A DNA stretch of 64,000 nt from Ophiura sarsii (taxonomy: Eukaryota; Echinodermata; Ophiuroidea; Amphilepidida; Ophiuridae). Within the stretch, counting starts at the first letter, position 1. Every line of letters starts with the position of its first letter. Under the pieces are notes generated by a model. The model searched no databases and was not told the DNA's origin. It saw only the letters and a program-made list of their open reading frames with translations. This document shows positions 10,956 through 20,915 of the stretch, piece after piece. Position numbers and translations under genes: made by a program. The stretch is taken from positions 56,301,600 to 56,365,599 of the forward strand of contig CM069454.1 of assembly GCA_035610835.1 (NCBI GenBank), given 5' to 3'.

Positions 10956-11915
10956 AGCAACATTAGAATATAAGTCATTAAAACAGTCAGCCACTCTTCT
11001 GGGATTAAAACACATCTCACCATTTACATTTAAAGGCCCTGTCACACCATAGCGTATGGCCTGAACGTGGCCTGAACGTATGCCGACGTATTCAAAAAAT
11101 AGCTCGAAAATTGTCAGAGTCCGAGAACGTCCAAGAACGTCCAAGAACGTCCAACTTCCCAACGAATTGCGTCAACATCGGTGATGGAATCGACGTATCC
11201 ATAGCGTATTAAACGCATACATAGCGTATGACTAACGTATTGATAGCGTATCACTAACTTATAACAAACTTATGACAGCGTATCACAGCGTATGCGATCG
11301 GCGAGCGTATGACCAACGTATTCGTAGCGTATGTCTGCCGTGCTCGACGTATCCTCAGCGTATCCTCGGCGTACAACGAACACGTGACTTATGCCGTTGC
11401 AGAAATTGAGTTTCGTACACGGCGGGACAAGTGTTGCCAGTTCAAGTAAACGCAGCCTAGATGATAACTATTAAAATATCTAGAAGGGTAAATCTATATG
11501 TCCAACCTATAACTTAAGACGATTAACGTACCTCTAACGTTTGTCAGCGTATGTCTAACGTATGTCAGCGTTTGTAAACGTATGTCTAACGTACCACGAA
11601 CCTATCGGGAACTTATGCAGAACGTAAGTTAATCACACGTTGAGTACGTCGAGAAATTTTGAACATGCTCAATAATTTTTCGCGGGCTCGACGTGTTCCA
11701 AATTTTCACAACGTATCACAGCGTGCTCTTAACGTATACGACGTATCCCAAACTTACCCCTAACTTGTATCAGCGTACACCAACGTACGCCAACGTACGC
11801 CAACGTACGCCAACGTATTTTTCGATATTTCGCATACGTTGTTATACGTTCAGGCGATACGCCATGGTGTGACAGGGCTACCGTACAGCTAGCGCGCATT
11901 CGGCGTTTTGGGAAC

Positions 11916-12047
11916 TTATGGGGGGTTTGAGTATATAAATGGGTCCCTTGAGTATCTCATCCTCACTTCTTCATGGTCTGTCTTGGCCTTCTTGCTTTTT
12001 CCTCCTCGGCCTCGGCCCCTGGTTGTTTGCTTCTTCTTGGGAGGCAT
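11916..12047 (-). CDS. short basic ORF inside the ACGTAT element, unknown function
   Basis: The 43-residue frame starts MPPKKKQTTRGRGRGGKSKK and continues to TDHEEVRMRYSRDP before a stop. The first 22 residues are lysine/arginine/glycine-rich, like a nuclear or DNA-binding tail; they superficially resemble histone-type tails but I cannot assign a family. A longer upstream start exists in the same frame (12128), but the start at 12047 sits about 53 bp from a TATA box and begins the basic segment. The tail from TDHEEV onward recurs in frame in the copies near 160-235, 4290-4360 and 6080-6150, preceded there by other residues (VFST). That looks like remnants of one larger ORF after different internal deletions. 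Its function is unknown. Confidence 0.35.
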   Translation of the reverse strand: MPPKKKQTTRGRGRGGKSKKAKTDHEEVRMRYSRDPFIYSNPP

Positions 12048-12099
12048 GTTAACTGCTTGATGACATCGGCGGGAATGATGTAATGTGAGATCGGCGCGG

Positions 12100-12107
12100 T
12101 ATTTATA
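12100..12107 (-). promoter_or_regulatory. TATA-box-like element upstream of the short basic ORF
   Basis: The minus strand reads GTATAAATACC about 53 bp before the candidate ATG at 12047, with CATTACATCATTCCC in between as a possible start region. A second TATATAAAT on the plus strand near 11933 faces the opposite way and is shared by all long copies. Both are sequence matches only. Confidence 0.3.
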
Positions 12108-13038
12108 CGTGCTACAGCGGCATAACAAGCCACGTGTTCGTTGTACGTCGAGTATACGCTGACGATACGTCGAACACGGCAGACATACGCTACGAATACG
12201 TTAAGCATACGTTAAGCATACGTTAGTCATACGCTCGCATACGCTGTGATACGCTGTCATAAGTATGTTATAAGTTAGTAATACGCTATCAATACGTTAG
12301 TCATACGCTATGTATACGTTCAATACGCTATGGATACGTGACAGGGCCTTACACGATCGCCCGGCATAAGGTGAATACGTGAGAATACGTCGAAACTCGT
12401 TGGAAATACGTCAGGCATACGTTAGACATACGGCACATATACGTTATCAACTCGTTATCACTACGTTGGCTGTACGTTTCCCCCAGCCTACGTTCATCAA
12501 CGTATACCAACTTACGAGTAACGTACCACTAACGTATGTCAGCGTATGTCAACGTATATTTAACGTACCACACACTTACCGGAAACTTATGCAGAACGTA
12601 TTAAGCACACGTTGAGAACGTCGAGAAATTTTGAGCATGCTCAATATTTGTTCGTGGTCCAAATTGTCACAGCGTATCACAGCGTGCTCTTAACGTAAAC
12701 GACGTATCCCCAACGTACCCCTAACTTATATCAGCGTACGCCAACGTACACCAACGTATTTTTCGATATTTCGCATACGTTGGCATACGTAGAGGCGATA
12801 CGTTATGGTGTGACAGGGCCTTAAGATTGATCTTTAGTGTTTGAGCTGTAACCAAGAGATTTATATTCCGTCGGTAATCCTGGTAATAGCATCAATCGTC
12901 TGCCGGTGTTTTCGTTACCTCGAATAACCTTCACATTGTTCATGTGTTTAGTGGCACAACACCCAATCTACAATAGCTGCGACATACTCATGGTGGGCGG
13001 TTTCCGATTCTGTTGCAATAAGTACAGTACATAAGGGA

Positions 13039-13342
13039 CGCACCATTAGATATTCAGGGGGGGGGGGGGGGGGGCATGGAAGTTTAAAAAAAACCTATCC
13101 CCACTAACCAGGACAAAAACAAAAAATCGACCCACTGATGAGTAAAAAAAAAAGAAAAACGTCTGACTCGCCCAGCTCAATGTAAAGAAAAAAAGTAGAA
13201 CCTTAAAAACAAATTGTCGCCTATGCCCAAAAAAAAGAGGCGGCAAAAAACAAATGTTGCGGACTTCGGCTGCGAAAAAAATAATCCGCCCGACCCCAAC
13301 TGCCATGCCCCCCCCCCCCCCCCCTAAAAATCAAATGCTGCT
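13039..13342. mobile_element. MITE with poly-G next to each TIR
   Basis: The left end reads GCACCATTAGATATTCA, then 18 G (13057-13074), then CATGGAAGTT. The right end is the inverse: AACTGCCATG, then 17 C (13308-13324), then TAAAAATCAAATGCTGC. So the inverted repeat includes the homopolymer. The interior is A-rich with no ORF. Target duplication is not clear. Confidence 0.6.
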
Positions 13343-13507
13343 TAACGGGGCATTAGTATGCGGCTTACACACGGCAGCTATAATGGCATACGTCTTGTTC
13401 TCATAACCAACAAGACTAAATATTCAGAAACAAATCAACCCTTGCCAGTTTCAACGATAAGGCGACGAGAAAAAACCTGCTCTACCGGCAAACGGACTTC
13501 TCAATAA

Positions 13508-13540
13508 AGGGTCGGTCGGTCGGTCGGTCGGTCGGTCGGG
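13508..13540. repeat. (GGTC)n microsatellite
   Basis: Seven tandem GGTC units are visible. The rest of 13543-14334 is AT-rich with no gene or repeat that I recognise. Confidence 0.9.
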
Positions 13541-14334
13541 AGAGTTTTTTTTGCTCATTATGTTTGCAAAATATACACAAAACCACAAGCCTAAAAAAAA
13601 AATCAAAATGCAATAGAAACAAGTTTGCTGATATAAAATTGACAACACGCATTGCATACGCTATTTCTATAGATGATATGACCGCAATGTTTATCAACAA
13701 AAGCAAAGGTTGAAGGGTCTGGACTGTCAATACATGTTTTAAAGGGACCAGCATAATGTATGACCACAACACAGGCCACTCTGACTTATTGCCGTTTATA
13801 ATGCTTTGGCGCGAATTTTAAAAGCACGGGTTCAAAACAAAACAGGATGTGCGTGCAAACCGCTGGGTAAGTAAAGAACAATGGCTTCGTAACTGCCGAC
13901 CAAATGCTGGCGTGACGTCACATGTCACATCATCCTTCGAAACGTTGTTAATTAATATCATTTCAGTATCTTCACTGATATGTTTCTGGCGATTTCCGTC
14001 AAGACGTTCATGACCGCTCATAAGGTGTCTCATCTATTATCTCTCTCATATCATATAATTTTCAAAATGTTTCAATTTTGAATGACTTATGTTATAAGCC
14101 ATCATTGGTCGTTATATCGTTATTTTTTGCTTTGGAGTTGTGTCCAATTAGCAATTCAATTTAGAAGTTACACAACTACCAACTGCGGCCGTATGTCTAC
14201 AGAAATACCGTACACGACTATGAGCATTGTTTCAAAAATCAAGCACTCTAACATATTGGTTTGGGTTTTTCCAGTATTGTGTTGTAACGATTTTGTGTGT
14301 GTATTTGCATCAAGTATAACTAAAATACAGTAGA

Positions 14335-14731
14335 ATCAGTCCTCCTTAATGGATGTGAGGCATGGACAATCACCCCAATACTTGGTAAACAACTGGATGG
14401 GTGCTACACTAGGATGCTAATATCTGTGTTCAACATCAACTGGAGTCAGTATGTGACAAATAAGGATCTGTATGGGGACATGACAAAGGTCTCGGACAAG
14501 ATCAGAGAACGCAGAGCAAGATTTGCTAAACACTGCTTCAGGGGGTCCAAGGAGCTTGAAAACAAACTCATACATTGGATTCCAAAGCATGGAGCAAGAA
14601 AGCGTGGTAGACCAGCCCTGACCTACATTGACAAACGTGATACAGGACTGCAGGTGGAAGATATCAAGACAGCTATGTTGGATAGGAAGATCTGGAGAGG
14701 CATTGTGGTTCGGAAAAATCATCCGCCATAA
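14335..14731 (+). pseudogene. RTE-like LINE, C-terminal tail of ORF2
   Basis: An open frame reads VLLNGCEAWTITPILGKQLD, then YTRMLISVFNINWSQYVTN, RERRARFAKHCFRGSKEL, and KHGARKRGRPALTYIDK, and ends at a stop at 14729-14731. The order (tryptophan-rich C-terminus, 'RxxxxxGH'-like region, KRGRPxxxY) is typical of the C-terminus of RTE-type and related LINE ORF2 proteins. It is 5'-truncated: no RT catalytic motifs precede it. A TCAAGTCAATTAAGTCAAT tail follows, as expected of a short 3' repeat. Confidence 0.7.
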
Positions 14732-15612
14732 GTCAAGTCAATTAAGTCAATAATTAAAATCGAGAGGAAAAACACACAAAGAGAATGATTTATACGTTGG
14801 AAAACATACTGTTGCGATAGGATAATATCGCTCTGCACAGAGTGTTCATTGCTATGCTGCGATTGTTCACAAAACCTAAATCTTGCCCTACCCTGCACCT
14901 CCAATATATAGTAAAGAATTAATCAAACCGAATTGTGTGTTCCTCGTCAATTTGTGGGTGTCACTTCACACGTTGCAGTGGATCATTCAGTACATCTTTA
15001 TTAACTTTTATACTCCATTATACTGCCCTCAAATATGTTTCTATATGCTTATATGTTTATGGTTACCATTACCAAGATGCCCATTACCAGGATTTTGTTT
15101 GTTTGTATTCAGCATGTTAGGTAAAAGGTATAAATATCTGTGGAAAAATCTGGATATATTTACAATGTCTGCTACCGACCACCTTGAAAATAGAAATCAT
15201 ACCTCCGACACCAAATTTGTAGATGAGTTTTAGCACAAAATAGATATCCTAGCTATATATTGGCATCCACTGTCAGTTCGAAAGATCAAAGGGATTGTAT
15301 CAAGAGAAGCAAGATTAACGCCTACATGATTAAAGAGATACTAGTTACCCGCTCATCCGCCTATGCATCGGTCAATCAGGAATATTCAATCAATTGGTAG
15401 ATTTTGTTTAATAATAAAACAGAATATACGATCTTTACACCAACTAATGTACAGAGACCTAACAGATTCAAAATGGCAGCTACAGCGAAATATAATGGCT
15501 CCGCAATACTTTGTGCTGTTTTATAGCTTCATTTCTAAATCAACATTTAAATTCTCAAAAGCAGCCGACTGTATCATGGAGTTGTACGGCTAGCTGATGT
15601 GGGCTTTGTTAA
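14732..15612. other. AT-rich sequence, no supported gene
   Basis: Short frames at 14883-15233 and 15363-15593 lack any motif or biased composition. I treat them as chance. Confidence 0.45.
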
Positions 15613-16023
15613 AGCAAGTGTCCCGCAAGCACAACATTGAGCATTATTTGTTAGAAAAATAATTATCGAGTCGAAATTGCGTAATCATATAGAACAAAAC
15701 ACCATACTAGTTACAAAAATGAATAAAAACTGCCATTACTCAACATGAAATTTTTAAAATTCGCGGCGATCGAAAGTCCCGGTGTCAATGACGTCATGGG
15801 TATCGGTGCTAAAATTTGCGCATGTGCATTGTATAACTATGACATCATCGACACTGGGACTTTCGATCGCCGCGAATTTTAAAAAGTGCATGTTGAGAGA
15901 TTGCGGTTTTTATTTGTTTTTGTCATAAGTGGGGTGTTTTGTTCTATATAATTACAAAAGTTGGGCTCGATAGTTATATTTCTAACATATAATGCACACT
16001 GTTATGCTTGCGGGACACCTCCT
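15613..16023. mobile_element. TTAA-target fold-back MITE, copy 1 (411 bp)
   Basis: Flanked by TTAA (15609-15612 and 16024-16027), with ends AGCAAGTGTCCCGCAAGC and GCTTGCGGGACACCTCCT. The two halves are complementary over most of their length, including ATTCGCGGCGATCGAAAGTC and its inverse, so single strands can fold into a long hairpin. One arm carries TGACGTCA, a CRE-like octamer, near 15788. No ORF. Copy 2 is at 20337-20746. Confidence 0.88.
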
Positions 16024-16269
16024 TTAAGTCAGTGTGCATTTCTCCACTAATGCCAACGACCGCACACTACCTCATCTCCTTACATGCCTTGTGCGCGCTA
16101 AAGGTTCAATAAAGAGAGTGATTACTAAGTGATTACTGTGAACTTGGGAAGTTATAAGAATCAATATTCACAGTTTGTACCAAAGAGTTCTTGTGTAGTC
16201 CATCATGCTTAGCACCACTACGGTGTCATCAGGGATTATCCCTAAAGCAAACAGTGCAAAACATTGTGT

Positions 16270-16640
16270 TTAAGTAATTAACAGCTGCAGACTGTCTGTT
16301 TTTCACATTCATAATACACGGTACAGATAGGCATCTTGGCCACAGGTATGGTAAGAAGTTGAATCTCAACTTAAATTTGTTAATTCAAGAAAAAACAAAT
16401 AAAGGGTCTTTAAGAAAAACAAAAAGAATTGAAGTCACATCAATTGTACTATACTTGCAGCAGGATTTTCATAAAGACCCTCGTTTAAAAAACATGAAAT
16501 ACGACTTCCATTGCAACCAGTAGAAGGTATTGACAGAAATCATTGGTCATGTGATGAAAGTGAAGCATGCTGGTGTTGCTCAAGACATCTTCTTTGAGTT
16601 TGTACCGATGTTTTATTTAAGCCCATACTATGCAATAGCT
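16270..16640. repeat. dispersed repeat with conserved hairpin, copy 1
   Basis: It shares long stretches with 53745-54020, notably GAAAGTGAAGCATGCTGGTG and a stem-forming pair AGGGTCTTTAAGAAAA ... TTTTCATAAAGACCCT (about 16393-16486). In copy 2 the pair is AGGGTCTTAAAGAAA ... TTTCTTAAAGACCCT, so pairing is kept or improved. No coding potential. Class unknown. Confidence 0.6.
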
Positions 16641-17129
16641 GCCAGCTAGTATTTATGATACGGTCTTTGAAACCACATGCAACTGTGCCATTCAGGAACA
16701 ACTGTGCTAGGCGACGAATATAAAACCCTTTGGGAACTCTCAGGTAGCGTCAGTCTCTTCGGTCAGTCGGTCGAGTGTTTACATTTTGCTACACTTCCTG
16801 GAATATTGAGGTCATGTTTTCCATAGGAGAGGGGGTGGGGGTATGGATTCAACTGGAATAGCATACTATGATGGCATTGATCTATTTTAAAAGAATGAAA
16901 CGGATTCATTTATGATTGAATAACTTGATTTGTGTAAGTGGGCTTTTCCCTTCTTGTTGTTGTCAAGGTTTTTGTTGCCTTCCATGTTAATTTTTCCACG
17001 ATAAACAGTAATTTGTGTAGCCTAGGTAATTCATGATACCCTAGGGACGTACACAAGATGTTTAAAGCAGAATAATCCCTTTAAATAAAAGAGATTTCAA
17101 TCCTCTTATCAAGGGCCGCAAGGGTTCGT

Positions 17130-17525
17130 GTTGTGATTGAAAAAAGGCATAAATATTCTAAATTATCGTTCACAGCTACAGCGTTTAACATGGTGCTCTC
17201 CCAGAGATATAAAAATGCAATTATGCGATAATACGTTCAGACTTGAGGATATTTTTACAAAAACTTAAACCCATACAAAACGAATGAACAAAATTGTCTC
17301 TAGATGTAAAACTCTACGTTTTAATTGACGACTTGAGGTCATGATTGCGTCATGTGTCTTCTGCATTAATTTACTACTAGTATGTTTTCTTAACAAGCGG
17401 TACACTTGGATACTACTTATCAATGTTATACTCTAATGATAACTTACTTTAATGTTTTGTCAATGTTTCAAAAAAATCATAATATATTTTGTGAATATTA
17501 TGGCTACCAACACGCCCTATAGATG
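17130..17525. repeat. inverse copy of the 2.3-3.6/6.8 kb host repeat, empty site for the palindromic insertion
   Basis: Reverse-complement similarity runs through GAGAGCACCATG, TGCAATTATGCG, the GTTCATTCG junction and GACTTCAGGTCATGAT-type words. Where 3589-6822 is inserted in the other copy, this one continues directly (about 17270-17285). Confidence 0.7.
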
Positions 17526-18365
17526 AGGTGACCGTTGTTTACATTTAGGACGCCCTCTGTTGATTTGAGACAAAACACACCAGGCAAGAGTTCCTACAGT
17601 TTACATAGGCCAGATCAGGTTTTCTAACTAGATTGTGGTGTCACAGCAAATTGTTATCAAAACTGTCTTTATACTTGCTTAGGAATGCTATAAGCTATCG
17701 CATTTCACAAAAAAATGTAAAAATAAATGAGTTTTACAATTCATTAGAAAGAAATTTCATGTTGTCTTCATTAACTTTACTGTATATTCTGCCTGGAGGG
17801 AATCAACAGGGGTTGTCCCATTTGTAAATACATGACGTCACCGGTCACACCATCTATAGATATATCATATTTCATACTGATAAGTAACTCACAGCAACTT
17901 TGTAAATTATGTTCATGTGCTATATACAGGGTGTATCAACACAAATATTACACTCTCTTTCAGCATGAACCATGACCAATTTAATTTTCTTGTAAAGTAC
18001 AGCAAATAACGTTAAAATCCTAAACATCTGAGATTAATCCAATAAAAAGTAAAACCGCTAGCATAATGTGCGTAAACCATGTCATTTACTATTCTGTACA
18101 CTGGGATTTACACATACAAACCAGAACCTGACATGGTTTATATTTCACAATCATTAATAGCTACATGTTCCACAAATTTGATGCATGGATATTTCTGTGC
18201 AACGTCAAATGTTGCTCAGTGTTCTCATGAGAGAGCCTCAGCATGTAGGAAAGTTGTAGTAATAGGAAAGCACCAATCATGTCAATAGTGGGTATACATT
18301 CCAATCATTGACAGAGAAACACATTTAGACTTGTAAGTCAACTTTAAATTCTGCCATAAGCATAA
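17526..18365. other. AT-rich sequence, no supported gene
   Basis: No convincing ORF, TIR or tandem structure seen. Confidence 0.4.
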
Positions 18366-18368
18366 TAA

Positions 18369-18849
18369 GGGAGCAGTTCCATTTATACGCGATAAATTTA
18401 TCGGGGCCTGATGTGTTTTGGACCCGATGTTTTTCAAGTTGATTCGCGATAAAATAGTCATCAGGCCCCGATAAAATAGACATTGGGGCCCGATACGAGG
18501 CCTCTGCCATACCCTGGGGTATGTTTAGCAAATAGAGCGGGACATTGTTTAGCAAATACACGAGGATAATACAATTTACGTTAAACATCCATAATCAATA
18601 ACATTATCTCTAAAAACATGAAATGCTGAATTTGTACCTTACAACTAGAATAAATAACCCGAAGCTCTATTTACATACCGACCACTTATCTTTCGTTATA
18701 TTTAAACAAGCGGTAATACGCTACGCGATAAATAATCCTTTGCTACTCGCAACTGTTCGCGATAAAAATCTCATCGGGGCCTGATAAAAAAATCATCGGG
18801 GCCCGGAACATTCGCGCAATTTTTATCGCGTACAAATGGAACTGTTCCC
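18369..18849. mobile_element. TAA-target MITE with ATCGGGGCC motif array
   Basis: Ends GGGAGCAGTTCCATTTATAC and GTACAAATGGAACTGTTCCC form the TIR, flanked by TAA (18366-18368 and 18850-18852). Both subterminal regions carry GCGATAAA and repeated ATCGGGGCCYGAT palindromes (five or more). The apparent ORF on the minus strand follows the repeats and is not credible. It is another TAA-type element with an internal short-motif array. Confidence 0.8.
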
Positions 18850-18852
18850 TAA

Positions 18853-19957
18853 GAATAACAATAATTTAGCACTATAAGAATACAAATTATTTCCCTTTTA
18901 GTCTTTTTAAGTGTATCTTCCACGTCATGTTACTTTACCCTTACTGTGTGCATTACCATTGTACATACTACAAAATTGGCTGACTTGTCTAATTGGACAC
19001 ACTTTCCTTAATCGATGATGGATTTTTCTCATCTTTTCAGGATTTTTACTGTATTTGATGTAATTTACAATGACATCAAATTGGTCAATTAACTTAATAA
19101 TATGGATACTAGACAGGCATTTAGTTCAATATAAAACTCAATTCCAATCAATTATCCTTGCACGTTTTATTAACTATTACTAGAGCATCACAACCTTGAT
19201 TGGCTTGATCAAATTATTTAAGTCACATTAACTTTTTCAAACGTCTTTTATTGATTCGAATAATAACAGCAATTCCTTTCAGGCATTAAATCACATGTAT
19301 TCATTTGAAACGATTTTTTTTAAACGTCGTTAAGCGCTTTACATTTTAAAAGGATCAATGTTTATACGGTCAGATTTACGCTCAAAACGCTTGTTTATTA
19401 TTGAATATCTGTCGTCTGAGGTTGTATGCGTAGGTTTTGAAATTGAAAATAAATTAAAGACCAACGAACATGAAAGAACGGCATGCTTGCTGACCAATGA
19501 AAAATTATTTGTCATTAAGTGAAATCAAGAACTATTGCAAAGTGTATAACATGAAAGATACGTCACCTGGCGCTGGAGCTGTAGTTAATATTTGGCGGGA
19601 GTTGTTACTTGCTGCTGTCGAAGTCCGAGAGTACGGGGGGGGGGGGGGGGGGGGGTGCCACTTCACTTTTCCCTCACTTATATTAATTAGCAAAAAACCG
19701 GGTAAAATTCCGATATTTGGAACTTTTTTGGCGAAAATTCAATCTTGGCCGATTTCACTGTACTAACGGATACGACGGGATTTTGAGGTCGGCCATGTTT
19801 GGCGACGTCATGCGTGGGATGCTTGTACTTGTTTTGGAATGTACGCAAAAAGAAGGCCTCTAGCTATACCATGGTACCAAAATAAGCATTCTCCGCCCCT
19901 CGGTTTGGAACAACCCCCAACGTACCATGGTTAAAAAACGTCTCAGGAGGACGAGTG
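18853..19957. other. AT-rich sequence with a 21-G tract
   Basis: A run of 21 G lies at 19635-19655. Otherwise no gene or repeat is supported. Confidence 0.4.
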
Positions 19958-19961
19958 TTAA

Positions 19962-20141
19962 CACTTTCCACGCGGCAGTCGTCTGCAGACGACGGTTCAA
20001 AAAGTTCATAAAAATGTTTCAAAAATGTCAAACTTATTGAACATAAGTACCAACATGCCTAATATTGGTTCAGTAATTCTTGCGATAATCTTTAAAAGTT
20101 GCGAAAGGTTTCTAACAAATCTGTTTCGTTTATGTAAAGTG
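19962..20141. mobile_element. TTAA MITE, CACTTTCCACG family, copy 2 (internally deleted)
   Basis: Ends CACTTTCCACGCGGC and AAAGTG with TTAA on both sides (19958-19961 and 20142-20145). At 180 bp it lacks part of the interior found in the 230-260-bp copies. Confidence 0.8.
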
Positions 20142-20254
20142 TTAACCTGACACAATGTTAAGAAATCGTAAAATATTGGGTCAACGGCAGCCCAGCATGC
20201 AGTAAAAAAACACTGTGCACCTGATTCCCATTGAAGAGAACACCTTCCATCATG

Positions 20255-20915
20255 TCCATGCGGCTATTAGTTTTACCATAATTTATACAAAGCAGATTTT
20301 TCAGAAACCTTTCCCAACTTTCAAAGTATATCTTAAAGGAGGTGTCCCGCAAGCATAAAGTGTGCATTATATGTTAGAAATATAACTATCGAGCCCAACT
20401 TTTGTAATGATATAGAAGAAAACACCACACTTATGACAAAAACAAATAAAAACCGCAATCTCTCAACATGCCCTTTTTAAAATTCGCGGCGATCAAAAGT
20501 CCCAGTGTCGACGATGTCATAGTTGTACAATACACATGCGCAAATTTGAGCACCGATACCCATGACGTCATCGACACCGGGACTTTCAATCGCCGCGAAT
20601 TTTAAAAAGTGCATGTTGAGTGATGGCAGTTTTTATTCATTTTTGTGACTAGTACGGTGTTTTGTTCTATATAATTACGTAACTTCGGCTCGATAATTAT
20701 GTTTCTAACAAATAATGCTCAATGTTGTGCTTGCGGGACCATTCCTTTAAGAATTATTGAACCAATGCTAAGCATGTTTTGTACTTCGTAGAATGCATTT
20801 CTCATGGTGATTTCAAATATGGTAACGAAGTGCAAGACTTTTTACATTTTAAACACACTTTGTGATATTTTGGAACTGTTGTCTGCAAACAACTGTATCG
20901 TGGAAAGCATTATTG
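20255..20915. mobile_element. TTAA MITE, CACTTTCCACG family, copy 3, split by a fold-back MITE
   Basis: Both halves (20255-20336 and 20747-20915) match the family: GGCTATTAGTTTTAC, TTTCCCAACTTTCAAAGT, then GAATTATTGAACCAATGCTA and CTCATGGTGATTTCAAATAT. The fold-back element at 20337-20746 sits between them at a TTAA, so it inserted later. Terminal TTAAs of this copy are decayed. Confidence 0.8.
20337..20746. mobile_element. TTAA-target fold-back MITE, copy 2 (410 bp)
   Basis: TTAA flanks at 20333-20336 and 20747-20750, ends AGGAGGTGTCCCGCAAGC and GCTTGCGGGACCATTCCT. It is in the opposite orientation to copy 1 and nearly the same length. The host family copy gives the empty site. Confidence 0.9.

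Larger units (their letters stand above)
11034..12821. mobile_element. ACGTAT-array TIR element, long copy with residual ORF and promoter
   Basis: The element is flanked by TAA (11031-11033 and 12822-12824) with AGGCCCTGTCACACCAT and ATGGTGTGACAGGGCCT ends, and splits the LINE. The first part, 11034-11878, equals the short element and closes with its own TIR end ATGGTGTGACAGGGCT. A middle module with a shared sequence (11890-11995) and a unique stretch of about 150 bp (about 11996-12120) follows, then ACGTAT arrays, an internal GTGACAGGGCCTT near 12341, and the end module. The same order and orientation occur in the right arm of the 3.2-kb palindrome. The extra 150 bp carries a TATA box and the start of a basic ORF, so this copy may be closest to the parent element. 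Confidence 0.9.
8665..12990 (-). mobile_element. CR1/L2-like LINE, interrupted by two TIR elements
   Basis: On the minus strand a LINE RT runs from about 12990 down to a (TAAAA)n tail at 8666-8694. About 2.1 kb of LINE remains once the insertions at 11034-12821 and 9142-9549 are removed. Segments in order are: a linker with LGYSSNTKDQS just upstream of 12821; GEMCFNPRRVADCFND near 10990; RT fingers with KPLFKKKERSEVGNYRPVS near 10650; SWFISYLSG near 10385; the catalytic YADDSGLL near 10222; and the C-terminal RLTYYTAIHHWNSLPSEIKN just downstream of 9142. The reading frame is broken repeatedly. The (TAAAA)n tail and domain order suit the CR1/L2/Jockey supergroup; I would not name the clade more tightly. 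Confidence 0.8.

Noticed and set aside
13046..13306. 86-codon phenylalanine-rich ORF
   Set aside because: Translation of A-rich antisense sequence and poly-C; no biological signal.
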